Below are positions 1-7,097 of a stretch of 9,193 nucleotides of DNA, in pieces. Numbering within the stretch: the stretch's first letter is position 1; every line of letters begins with the position of its first letter. The stretch is from Desulfotignum sp. (GTDB taxonomy: Bacteria > Desulfobacterota > Desulfobacteria > Desulfobacterales > Desulfobacteraceae): contig JAABSS010000471.1 in NCBI GenBank assembly GCA_011390235.1, positions 1-9,193 of the forward strand, written 5' to 3'. The position numbers were made by a program, and so were the translations under genes. Below the pieces are notes generated by a model. The model did no database searches. It was not told the origin of the DNA and saw only the letters and a program-made list of their open reading frames with translations.

Positions 1-351
1 CCCGGGTACCAGAGTGTGATGAAAGACCTTAAACACTCCACCCGGCAGCGGTTTCTGGCAATTGATTTTACCTATCCTCCCCCTCGGGAGGAGCAGATGA
101 TTATCATGGAAGAGGGAAACGTGGACCAGAAAACGGCTGAATCTCTTGTCAGACTGGGTGAAATGGTTCGTAACCTGCGGCAGCACGGCCTGGAAGAAGG
201 TATCAGCACCAGGCTGCTGGTTTATGCCGGCCGGCTGATTTCAGACGGTGTACCCCCGCTGAGCGCCTGTGAAGCAGCCGTAACAAGAGCGATGACCGAT
301 GATATCGAGATACAGGAAGCCATTAAAGAAATCGTTGCCGGAATATTCTGA
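1..351 (+). CDS. C-terminal part of a NorQ/CbbQ-type MoxR-family AAA+ ATPase (5' end outside window)
   Basis: The frame is open from base 1 and reads PGYQSVMKDLKHSTRQRF. This matches the (N)PGYQS..KDLKPSTRQRF stretch at the end of the AAA+ core in NorQ/NirQ/CbbQ proteins. The GTG at 16 is therefore an internal codon, not a start. The remaining roughly 100 residues fit the helical CbbQ_C lid region. Walker A and B lie upstream of the window and cannot be checked. Proteins of this family are cytoplasmic ring ATPases that work with a VWA-domain partner to activate or load metal into an enzyme (NO reductase for NorQD, Rubisco for CbbQO). The next gene is that partner, 4 nt downstream, so the two are almost certainly co-transcribed. 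Which enzyme they serve here is not shown; it may be encoded upstream. The family call is firm, the client unknown. Confidence 0.85.
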   Translation, partial: PGYQSVMKDLKHSTRQRFLAIDFTYPPPREEQMIIMEEGNVDQKTAESLVRLGEMVRNLRQHGLEEGISTRLLVYAGRLISDGVPPLSACEAAVTRAMTDDIEIQEAIKEIVAGIF

Positions 352-355
352 TCCC

Positions 356-2632
356 ATGCATGCAGCGGATACGGACATGGATGTGACCGGCAGCAGCCGG
401 GCTGGAATGGAGGCATATGAAGCGGCCATTACTGCTTCAACCTACCTGCGCCCGGGACCCAAAAAAAAATTTCTGGACGAGGTGGAAAAGCGCATCCGGG
501 CAGCGGAAAAGCTTTCAGGCAAAAAAGTTCTTTTCGCCCAGGCAAAACAGGTCTGCAGGACCAACTGGTCCCTGCTGCTGCCGTTTTTTGACGCGGTTGA
601 TGCCCTGCCCAGGGACAACCGTTTCATAGCGCAATGGGCAAAACTTGCACTGGATCTGGCAAAATATGACATAGACGTGGCCATCACTTTTTTAAACCGT
701 ACACCGGATGCCCTGCAAAACTTCGACCGGCAGCAGGACCCGGAATCCGTCATTCACTGGGGAAACCAGGGCCTTCAGACCTTCCAGGCAGCAACCGATA
801 CCCAACGGATCTGGAAAGCGGTCAAGGCCTATCTCATTGAATCTTCCGCACCCAACTGCAGCCAGACAATGCCCCGATGGCGATTTCTGCTTGATCAGGC
901 CATCAGGATTTCAACCCGCTCCATTGAATCTGCCCATCAATTTATCCGATCGGGATACAAAATCTGTCTGAATCTGAACAGCGATGAAACCGTCCGATGG
1001 ATCGACAAGGGGCTGAAACAAAGCGGGTCCGAGCAGGAAATTATCAATTTTTTCAGCGGCATTTCTCAGAAATCAATGGAAACCGGGGATATCCTGACCT
1101 CCGGCGTGGCATTGAAAGAAAAGAAAAACATTTTGTCCATCATCTGTGAAGCACTCCTGGGAAAGGTGGTGGAACTGCGGTCAAATTCAGTCCTGCTGGG
1201 ATGTAACGGTTTTACAGGGGGAGCAGCCACAGACGGCAGAATTATTTACCTGCCGGACAAGGCAGTTGAATTCAGGTTCTTCAAGCTGCTGACCCTCCAT
1301 CAGGCCATGCTCCTGAACAACTTCCCCTACACAGGACTGGACGGCACTGTCCTCACCGATCCCGACCGAATCCATGCAGATGCGGACCAACGGCTGATCC
1401 AGTCGCTGCCCAGCCTGACCCGTGACATGGACAAATACCTTAAGGATTTTCCACCAGCTGAAGTCAGCATTTCTCCAGATGGAGCAGTCGGCGCTGCCGC
1501 CAAGCCCTGGTGGGGAGATATTCTTCCGGATCTGATGCAGGAGACCGACAATACGTTGACATGGATCCAGAAGAAGGCATCCCAGGAATACGAAGACATC
1601 CCGCCGGAACTTGTGGAAGCATTGATCTCCTCCTTGCTCGCCGGCGGTGAAAGAGCACCGGATGCCCTCTGGCAACTGCTGGGTGAAATGCTTGACAACA
1701 TCGAGTTCACATCACCGGACCCTGAAGAACTCAAAGAAAGCGTGAAGTTGTTTTTCTACAAGGAGTGGGACAGGAACCTTTCAGATTACAAACTTGACTG
1801 GTGCCAGGTCCGGCAGCGGTTTGCACGGGAACACCAGAATGATTTTGTCTTGAATGTCAAAAAACGCCTGGACGGCACGATTCGTCTTATCCGGAAGCAG
1901 TTCATGAAACTCAAACCGGAAATGTTCCGCAAATTCCAGGCACAACCCATTGGCGATTCCCTTGATATCGATGCCCTTGTTCAAGCCCTGACAGACATGC
2001 ATTCAGGCGTGGCCATGCCTGAAAATATCTATATCCGGAGGGAAAAGAAAGTGCGGGATGTTTCGGTTTTTTTCCTGGTTGATCTGAGTGGATCAACCGA
2101 TGAGGAGGTCAATGGCCGCAAGATCATCGATATCCAGAAAGAAGCCATGGCCATCATGGCCGAAGCCCTTGAAGCATTGGGAGATCCTTACGCCATCTAT
2201 GGATTCAGTACAGAAGGACGTTTCCGTGTGGACATGTTCACAATCAAGGATTTTGAAGAAATTTACGACGAGAAGGTCCAATACCGGTTGGGAAATCTCC
2301 AGCCCCAGGGACTGACCCGCATGGGGACCGTGGTCCGCCATGCCACAACCAGACTGGAAGAAGTTTCAGCTGCCGTTAAAATCCTGGTAGTGCTCACGGA
2401 TGGACGGCCCTATGACATGGAATACGGTAATCTGGAGTATGCGATTGCCGACACGAAAAAAGCCGTCCAGGAGGCGCGTTGCAAAAAAATTCACCCGTTT
2501 ATCATCACTTCGGATCAGAAAGGCAGTGACTACCTGCAGATGATTTCGCCACAGACGGAATGCATAATTCTGCCCCGGGTAGAGCTTTTGCCTACATTGC
2601 TTCCCGCCCTTTATCGAAGATTGACAGGATAG
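356..2632 (+). CDS. NorD/CbbO-type protein with C-terminal von Willebrand factor A domain
   Basis: This is the partner of the preceding AAA+ ATPase. The 758-aa protein has a long helical N-terminal two thirds and a C-terminal VWA domain from about residue 570. The metal-ion-dependent adhesion site is complete: DLSGS at 576-580, the Thr of LTRMGT near 654, and the Asp of VLTDGRP at 682. In NorD/CbbO proteins this domain is thought to dock the ATPase onto its client enzyme through a bound divalent metal and an acidic residue of the client. The protein has no signal peptide or membrane segment, so it should be cytoplasmic. I chose ATG 356 because it follows the upstream stop by 4 nt. The frame extends back to ATG 299, but that would overlap the ATPase gene by 53 nt. 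ATG 377 and 407 are possible later starts; none has a strong ribosome-binding site. An in-frame A9 run near 461-469 does not disturb the reading frame. Confidence 0.85.
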   Translation: MHAADTDMDVTGSSRAGMEAYEAAITASTYLRPGPKKKFLDEVEKRIRAAEKLSGKKVLFAQAKQVCRTNWSLLLPFFDAVDALPRDNRFIAQWAKLALDLAKYDIDVAITFLNRTPDALQNFDRQQDPESVIHWGNQGLQTFQAATDTQRIWKAVKAYLIESSAPNCSQTMPRWRFLLDQAIRISTRSIESAHQFIRSGYKICLNLNSDETVRWIDKGLKQSGSEQEIINFFSGISQKSMETGDILTSGVALKEKKNILSIICEALLGKVVELRSNSVLLGCNGFTGGAATDGRIIYLPDKAVEFRFFKLLTLHQAMLLNNFPYTGLDGTVLTDPDRIHADADQRLIQSLPSLTRDMDKYLKDFPPAEVSISPDGAVGAAAKPWWGDILPDLMQETDNTLTWIQKKASQEYEDIPPELVEALISSLLAGGERAPDALWQLLGEMLDNIEFTSPDPEELKESVKLFFYKEWDRNLSDYKLDWCQVRQRFAREHQNDFVLNVKKRLDGTIRLIRKQFMKLKPEMFRKFQAQPIGDSLDIDALVQALTDMHSGVAMPENIYIRREKKVRDVSVFFLVDLSGSTDEEVNGRKIIDIQKEAMAIMAEALEALGDPYAIYGFSTEGRFRVDMFTIKDFEEIYDEKVQYRLGNLQPQGLTRMGTVVRHATTRLEEVSAAVKILVVLTDGRPYDMEYGNLEYAIADTKKAVQEARCKKIHPFIITSDQKGSDYLQMISPQTECIILPRVELLPTLLPALYRRLTG

Positions 2633-2653
2633 CCTGCCGGTGGTCGTGATACT

Positions 2654-3193
2654 GTGAACCGAACCTACATAACAAAGGAAGAAAAGTTGGAAAAAATTTT
2701 TGAAACACTGGTAAAAAAAGCCATGGAACTGGGAGCAGCCGAAGCCCGCATCATTGACACGGACACCATTGTCTTTGATTCCCGGTCCTTTTTAAAATGC
2801 CGGTTTGGTTGCAGGCGATGGGGCCAATACTGGACCTGCCCGCCGCACCTGAACATTTCCCCGGAAAAATTCATGGAAGCCTTTTCCATTTACAGAAAAG
2901 CCATGATTATCCAGACCGCAGATCCCCATAAGGGTCAGGAGATTACGGTGAAAATTGAAAAAGAGGCCATGACGGCACACAATCTCATGCATGCCTTTGC
3001 CATGGTCCTCTGTGTCTGGTGCGAGGAGTGCGCCTATCCAGAGCCCTGCCGGTTTCCCCATATGGCCCGCCCTTCCATGGATTGTTACGGCATCGATATC
3101 GGAAAAACAGTGGAACCGTCGGGAATGAAAGTGGAATTCAATGCAGAAGGCAAACTGCTTCCCTGCTGGTACAGCATGGTGCTTTTAAGCTAA
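2654..3193 (+). CDS. DUF2284 family putative metal-binding protein
   Basis: This 179-aa Cys-rich protein matches the DUF2284 pattern. There is an N-terminal LKCRFGCRRWGQYWTCPPH motif (C49, C53, C62) and a C-terminal CVWCEECAYPEPCRFP cluster (C120, C123, C126, C132), then PSMDCYGID (C144) and a last Cys at 171. The arrangement suggests binding of an iron-sulfur cluster or another metal, but no biochemical role is established for the family. The start is taken as GTG 2654, 21 nt after the VWA gene stop. This gives the N-terminal length usual for the family, but the ribosome-binding site is weak; ATG 2723 would be the next choice and would remove a conserved-looking helix. Spacing suggests it belongs to the same transcription unit as the AAA+/VWA pair. 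Whether it takes part in their metal-related task is a guess. Confidence 0.8.
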   Translation: MNRTYITKEEKLEKIFETLVKKAMELGAAEARIIDTDTIVFDSRSFLKCRFGCRRWGQYWTCPPHLNISPEKFMEAFSIYRKAMIIQTADPHKGQEITVKIEKEAMTAHNLMHAFAMVLCVWCEECAYPEPCRFPHMARPSMDCYGIDIGKTVEPSGMKVEFNAEGKLLPCWYSMVLLS

Positions 3194-3367
3194 ACGGCCA
3201 AGCTGCCAGACATTGAAAAAACAAACTTTTGGGAAACCTGACCGGACAGGTATTTCGAATACAGGACAGGCATCATCGAACCTATCTGTCTCACCGAATG
3301 ATACGGAAAAATAGACTTGCGCCATATGCATAATTTTTGATGTGGTTGTGCAGGAAAAAAATTGGTA
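3194..3367. other. Intergenic stretch between the DUF2284 gene and the riboswitch promoter
   Basis: No gene is supported here on either strand. The only structure seen is a short inverted repeat, ACCTG...CAGGT near 3236-3251, with no following T-run, so it is not a convincing terminator for the upstream operon. A 72-codon frame on the minus strand (3185-3403) overlaps the promoter and has no recognisable product. Confidence 0.4.
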
Positions 3368-3396
3368 TTGACAAGCCATCTCCCAGTATATTAAAT
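3368..3396 (+). promoter_or_regulatory. Sigma-70-like promoter of the cobamide operon
   Basis: A perfect TTGACA (3368-3373) is followed after 17 nt by TTAAAT (3391-3396), a 4 of 6 match to the -10 consensus, in an AT-rich stretch. Transcription would begin about 3402-3404, just before the first helix of the cobalamin riboswitch. That positional fit supports the call. Confidence 0.65.
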
Positions 3397-3407
3397 AAAT
3401 CATTTTT

Positions 3408-3596
3408 GCATTGAGGTGCCGGATTCCGTTACTTCAGCGGAACTCCGGGTAAAAGGAAAGATGGTGGAATTCCATCGCATGCCAGCCGTTGCCGTAATCG
3501 GGGACAAGGAATGCATTCAGGCCACTCTTCTGTATGCCGCAGAGGGGGAAGGCGTATTCCAAGGATGATCCATGAGCCGGAAAGCCTGCCCTTTGC
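3408..3596 (+). promoter_or_regulatory. Cobalamin (AdoCbl-type) riboswitch
   Basis: The untranslated leader contains the conserved blocks of the cobalamin riboswitch (Rfam RF00174) in order. GGTGCC lies at 3415-3420. AGGAAAGATGGTGGAATTCC follows, with GATGG/CCATC pairing. Next come GCCGTTGCCGTAA, a variant of the CCGCNACTGTAA core, then GCCACT, and GGGGGAAGGC at 3544-3553. Last is GATGATCC and the B12 box GAGCCGGAAAGCCTGCC at 3574-3590, close to the consensus AGYCMGGAGACCTGCC. The exact P1 ends are approximate. In known examples, bound adenosylcobalamin or a related cobamide lowers expression of the downstream B12 synthesis or uptake genes. Here it precedes a gene set containing CobT, which makes biological sense. 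I regard this as one of the safest calls in the window. Confidence 0.92.
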
Positions 3597-3625
3597 TGAA
3601 CCAGGGATTTTTGCTGGAATTAAAT

Positions 3626-3651
3626 CCTTCTGAATTTGTATATTCAGGAGG
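3626..3651 (+). promoter_or_regulatory. Shine-Dalgarno-sequestering hairpin (riboswitch expression platform)
   Basis: CCTTCTGAAT (3626-3635) pairs with ATTCAGGAGG (3642-3651) over 10 consecutive pairs (one T-G wobble) around a 6-nt loop. The 3' arm contains the whole AGGAGG ribosome-binding site of the next gene, and no T-run follows, so the output is most likely translational. An alternative helix, AGGGATTT (3603-3610) with AAATCCTT (3622-3629), would use the base of the 5' arm and free the ribosome-binding site. It is a candidate anti-sequestor. Pairings were found by eye, without energy calculation. Confidence 0.8.
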
Positions 3652-3657
3652 TATATG

Positions 3658-4761
3658 ATGTCTGATCGATTGGATAAACTCTTGGGCGGTTTCATTACCC
3701 GTCTGATCCAGAAAAAACCTCTCACCCGTGAAGAATCCAGACAGGGCTTTTTCCATGTGTTGAACAATGAGGTGACCGACATGCATCAGGGTGCCTTTCT
3801 GGCTGCATTGACAGCCAAAGGTGAAACCAGTGAGGAGGTGGCCGGGGCATGGGATTCCATTTACAATCTGGACACCACCAAGGTTGCCGTTGATCCCTCC
3901 CTTGCACTGGTGGAAAACAGCGGCACCGGCATGGACACATTCAAAACATTCAACATCAGCACGGCGGCATCCATTGTTGCCGCTGCCGGTGGCATTCCCA
4001 TGGCCAGACATGGCGCCAGAGCCATCACCTCGGTCTGCGGCACCGTGGACATGGCTGAAGCATTGGGAGTGGATGTGGAGTGCACTGCCGATATGGTTGC
4101 CAGAAGTATTGAATCTTCAAATTTAGGGCTTTTTAACGGCATGAGCCCGCACATTCATCCCAAGGCATTAGGACGGATACTGTCCCGGATCTCTTTCGGC
4201 TCCACCTTGAATATTGCAGCTTCCCTTGCCAACCCGGCCCTGCCTTCCATCGGTGTGCGCGGCGTATATGCAAAGGAAATGATCCAGCCTGTGGCCGCTG
4301 TGATGAAGGAAATCGGGTACACCCGTGCCCTGGTGGTTCACGGCAGCGTGGACCATTCTGACAAAGGGATGGACGAAGCCTCTGTGTGCGGGATGACGTA
4401 TTGTGCTGGAATTTTTAATGACGATGATATCTCACGGTTTGCCATCGATCCGGTCCATCTGGGTCTGTCTGCCGGAGATCCTGGAGAATTGTCACCGGTA
4501 CCGGATATTGAAATTGAATCCCGGCGGTTTGCAAGGCTGCTTGCCAGGGCGGATAACGGTGCCAGAAAAGATGCAGTGATCCTGAATGCAGGTTTGATCT
4601 TCCTTACAGCCGGAAAAGCCGGTACCGTTGAACAGGGGATCGAAATCGCCTGTCGGCTATTGGAAAGCGGTGCTGGCTTCAAGGCCCTCGAACGCTGGGT
4701 ATCCAGTCAGAACCGCTCCCCTGAAAAAGGGCTGGAATCACTTCACCGGCTGGTGTCATGA
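3658..4761 (+). CDS. Divergent TrpD-family (class IV) phosphoribosyltransferase in a B12-regulated operon
   Basis: The 367-aa protein has the anthranilate phosphoribosyltransferase fold signature throughout. It has an N-terminal helical domain (about 1-70), SGTGMDTFKTFNIST at 88-102, ARHGARAITS at 116-125, SPHIHP and SLANP in the middle, and a GMDEAS motif at 237-242 whose Asp-Glu would bind magnesium. The C-terminal pattern (RFARLLARADNGARKDAVILNAG) is also typical. Signature positions differ from true TrpD: GTGGD is GTGMD, HGNR is HGAR, GPLTNP is ASLANP, and extra residues precede GMDE. No other trp gene is nearby. The B12 riboswitch and following CobT suggest a role in cobamide lower-ligand metabolism, for example transferring a phosphoribosyl group to or from a base; this is inference. 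Start ATG 3658 lies 6 nt after AGGAGG; the adjacent ATG 3655 is possible but only 3 nt away. Confidence 0.8.
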   Translation: MSDRLDKLLGGFITRLIQKKPLTREESRQGFFHVLNNEVTDMHQGAFLAALTAKGETSEEVAGAWDSIYNLDTTKVAVDPSLALVENSGTGMDTFKTFNISTAASIVAAAGGIPMARHGARAITSVCGTVDMAEALGVDVECTADMVARSIESSNLGLFNGMSPHIHPKALGRILSRISFGSTLNIAASLANPALPSIGVRGVYAKEMIQPVAAVMKEIGYTRALVVHGSVDHSDKGMDEASVCGMTYCAGIFNDDDISRFAIDPVHLGLSAGDPGELSPVPDIEIESRRFARLLARADNGARKDAVILNAGLIFLTAGKAGTVEQGIEIACRLLESGAGFKALERWVSSQNRSPEKGLESLHRLVS

Positions 4762-4762
4762 C

Positions 4763-4993
4763 ATGGAACTTCTGATAATAAAATCCGGAAGCGACTATAT
4801 CAGGGTAAAAGAAAACAGCTTTGTTCTCTGCGGCCTGGACAAGGCCAGCGTATTTCCCTTGGACATGGCGGTTGCGGTCAAATCACTCAGGGACAGGCTT
4901 GCATCGGAAGGGGTTGGGCATGTCTGCATCAAAAAACTGGTTCTTACCGAACAGGAGTGGATGTCTGATGAAAATAGTTCTGAACCGGCTTAA
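4763..4993 (+). CDS. Unrecognised 76-aa protein between the TrpD-like and MDR-CobT genes
   Basis: I do not recognise this family. The ATG lies 1 nt after the stop of the TrpD-like gene, and its end overlaps the next gene by 26 nt, so it is very probably translated by coupling to its neighbours. The sequence begins MELLIIKSGSDYIRV and continues VLCGLDKASVFPLD, then an amphipathic segment (AVAVKSLRDRLASEG) and a short VCIKKLVLTEQEW strand-like part. It looks like a small soluble alpha/beta protein with no signal peptide, membrane segment or cysteine cluster. Its location inside a B12-controlled cluster suggests it assists one of the two enzymes. A non-coding overlap artefact is less likely, because the frame fills the gap between two genes exactly and the product looks protein-like. 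Confidence 0.65.
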   Translation: MELLIIKSGSDYIRVKENSFVLCGLDKASVFPLDMAVAVKSLRDRLASEGVGHVCIKKLVLTEQEWMSDENSSEPA

Positions 4994-7097
4994 AACCCTC
5001 GAAATTGTAAAACAGGATCCCCTCATCCCGGATATCCCGGACGGCTCTGTCAGAGTGGAGGTGCTGTGCTGTGCCGTATGCCGGACTGACGCCAAAATGT
5101 GGGAGCAGGGCCACCGGGACCTGATCCTGCCACGAATTATGGGACATGAGATGGTGGTCAGGGATACCGATGGGAACCGTTTTATGGTATGGCCGGGAAC
5201 AAACTGCACCACCTGCCGCTACTGTCGGCAGGGATTGGAGAATCTGTGTGAGGAGATGAAAATCATCGGATTTCACCATGACGGCGGTTTTGCTTCACAT
5301 GTTGTTGTTCCTTCCCGGAACCTCGTCCCACTGCCTGCTGGTCTGGATAACCATATTGCTTGTTTTGGAGAACCGGTCGGCTGTATCATCAATGCCTTTG
5401 AAAAAATCGAATATAAAAGAAACAGCCGGCTTCTTATTTACGGAGGCGGTACCATGGGGCTTGCTGCAGCCCTGTATGCAAAAAGCATTGGTCTGCAACC
5501 CCTGGTCATCGAAAAAAAGGAATCCAAGATTCATCACGTCAGGTCCTTTCTGGATGCAGCAGGCATTTGCTGTGAAAAAGACACCCATCACAGTGAATTT
5601 GATCTGGTCATCAATGCCTGCCCCGATGTCATCGCTTTCTGCCAGGCTGTATCAAAAGTGGCCAGGGCGGGCTGGATTTCCTTTTTCAGCGGAATTACCA
5701 AAAACGAAACGATTGATACCAACCTGGTGAATCTTATCCACTACAAAGAAGCAAAACTTGCCGGTGCTTACGGCATGACCCGGACACATATGGAAAAAGC
5801 CATACCGTTCATGACCTCGCATCAGGCATACCTCAAATTACTGATACAAGACATTGTTCCGCCCCACAGGGTGCCGGCCCTGATGCCCAAAGTTCTGTCC
5901 GGCAACGATCTCAAGTATATCCTGGATTTCACCCTTGCTCCCCGGGACCCCTGGATGGAAACATCATATAATAAAGCTTCTGTCCAGCCCGTGAAAATTA
6001 ATACTGCAGCAGGTCGGGCCGTTTCGGAAAAACAGCTTTTCCAGGATGTGGTCAAAGGAATCAGGCCTTTGTCCAACGATCTTTTTCCGGCAGCCTGTGC
6101 AAAAATAGATGAAAAGACAAAACCATTGGGAGCGCTCGGAAAGCTTGAATCGCTTGCCGTCAGAATGAGCCTGATCCAGGGGCGGCTGAACCCTGCACTC
6201 CGCAGAAAAGCATTGTTCGTCTTTGCCGGAGACCATGGCATCACAGAAGAAGGTGTTTCCGCCTATCCCAGGGAGGTGACCGGGCAGATGGTGGAAAATT
6301 TTCTGAACGGGGGTGCTGCCATCAATGTACTCTGCTGTCATCACGGCATTGACCTGAAAGTGGTGGACATGGGTGTTGTCAAGTCGTTCGCACCCCATCC
6401 CGATCTGATTATCAGAAAAGTGGGGCCGGGCACCCGTAATTTTGCCCTGGAACCTGCCATGTCCCGTTCCCAGGCAGTTGATTCCCTGGAAAAAGGGATG
6501 GCGGTTTTTCTGGAAGCCTTTGAAAAAGAACCGGTGGACATTGTGGGATTGGGGGAAATGGGGATCGGAAATACCACCAGTGCCTCTGCAATTATCTGCA
6601 CTGTATGCGGCCTTGCACCAGAGGTGGCCACGGGACGGGGCACGGGTGTCGACAACAAAGGACTTGCCCATAAAACCCAAGTAATTGAGCGTGTATTGGC
6701 CTTTCATGGTGTCAACCCCCAAGATGGGCTGGATATTCTCACAAAGATCGGTGGATTTGAACTGGGCGGCATTGCCGGAGCCGCTCTTGCAGCTGCATCC
6801 AGGCAGACCGCCGTTGTCCTCGACGGGCTGATTTCCACGGCTGCCGGATTGATCGCCTATGCCATCAATCCGGGGATCAAAGGATACCTGATCAGCGGCC
6901 ATAAATCCGTTGAGCCTGCCCAGGCCGCAGCCCTTTCATTCATGGGGCTTACCCCGCTAATCGACTTTGACATGCGGCTGGGAGAAGGCACGGGCGCAGC
7001 CCTTGCCATTGATATGGCAGACGCGGCCTGTAAAATCATGACCCGGATGGCCTCGTTTGACGAGGCTAAAATTTCCCGGGCATCATTGGGCCGGTGA
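4968..7097 (+). CDS. cobT: Fusion protein: zinc-dependent MDR alcohol dehydrogenase + CobT (nicotinate-nucleotide-dimethylbenzimidazole phosphoribosyltransferase)
   Basis: This is one uninterrupted 709-aa frame. Residues 1 to about 320 form a medium-chain dehydrogenase. Catalytic zinc ligands are probably C38, H60 and E61, the structural zinc site is C80, C83, C86, C94, and GGGTMG at 159-164 is the NAD(P)-binding loop. A linker of about 30 residues leads to a full-length CobT (about 352-709). Its signatures are KPLGALGKLE, FAGDHGITEEGVSAYPREVT, GEMGIGNTT, GRGTGVDNKG and RLGEGTGA, whose Glu (residue 673) corresponds to the catalytic base Glu317 of Salmonella CobT. CobT moves phosphoribose from nicotinate mononucleotide to the lower-ligand base, giving the alpha-ribotide of cobamides. 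The dehydrogenase substrate is unknown. The start is ATG 4968 with AGGAG 10 nt upstream; the open frame reaches back to 4821, but those residues only shadow the 76-aa gene. No ribosome-binding site is seen at the domain junction. Confidence 0.92.
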   Translation: MKIVLNRLKTLEIVKQDPLIPDIPDGSVRVEVLCCAVCRTDAKMWEQGHRDLILPRIMGHEMVVRDTDGNRFMVWPGTNCTTCRYCRQGLENLCEEMKIIGFHHDGGFASHVVVPSRNLVPLPAGLDNHIACFGEPVGCIINAFEKIEYKRNSRLLIYGGGTMGLAAALYAKSIGLQPLVIEKKESKIHHVRSFLDAAGICCEKDTHHSEFDLVINACPDVIAFCQAVSKVARAGWISFFSGITKNETIDTNLVNLIHYKEAKLAGAYGMTRTHMEKAIPFMTSHQAYLKLLIQDIVPPHRVPALMPKVLSGNDLKYILDFTLAPRDPWMETSYNKASVQPVKINTAAGRAVSEKQLFQDVVKGIRPLSNDLFPAACAKIDEKTKPLGALGKLESLAVRMSLIQGRLNPALRRKALFVFAGDHGITEEGVSAYPREVTGQMVENFLNGGAAINVLCCHHGIDLKVVDMGVVKSFAPHPDLIIRKVGPGTRNFALEPAMSRSQAVDSLEKGMAVFLEAFEKEPVDIVGLGEMGIGNTTSASAIICTVCGLAPEVATGRGTGVDNKGLAHKTQVIERVLAFHGVNPQDGLDILTKIGGFELGGIAGAALAAASRQTAVVLDGLISTAAGLIAYAINPGIKGYLISGHKSVEPAQAAALSFMGLTPLIDFDMRLGEGTGAALAIDMADAACKIMTRMASFDEAKISRASLGR

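Noticed and set aside
1..10. CCCGGGTACC at the left edge and GGTACC at the right edge, resembling cloning polylinker sites
   Set aside because: The left-edge codons read PGYQS, as expected for NorQ, and GGTACC also occurs at several internal places in conserved genes, so the sites look natural.
299..355. In-frame upstream ATG that would extend the VWA protein by 19 residues
   Set aside because: It lies inside the 3' end of the ATPase gene, and the ATG at 356 gives the normal tight operon spacing.
3236..3251. ACCTG...CAGGT inverted repeat as terminator of the DUF2284 operon
   Set aside because: The stem is only 5 bp and no T-run follows.
3658..4761. Assignment as trpD of tryptophan synthesis
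   Set aside because: There are no other trp genes, the gene is under a cobalamin riboswitch next to CobT, and signature residues differ.
4821..4967. Longer start for the MDR-CobT fusion (49 extra residues)
   Set aside because: The extra residues (rich in Trp, Pro and Arg) look like an out-of-frame shadow of the 76-aa gene. The MDR fold begins at MKIVLNRL encoded from 4968, which has AGGAG upstream.
5964..6902. 312-codon open frame on the minus strand
   Set aside because: It lies wholly within the fusion gene, mostly antisense to the well-conserved CobT part, and its translation resembles no protein family. It is a shadow frame.
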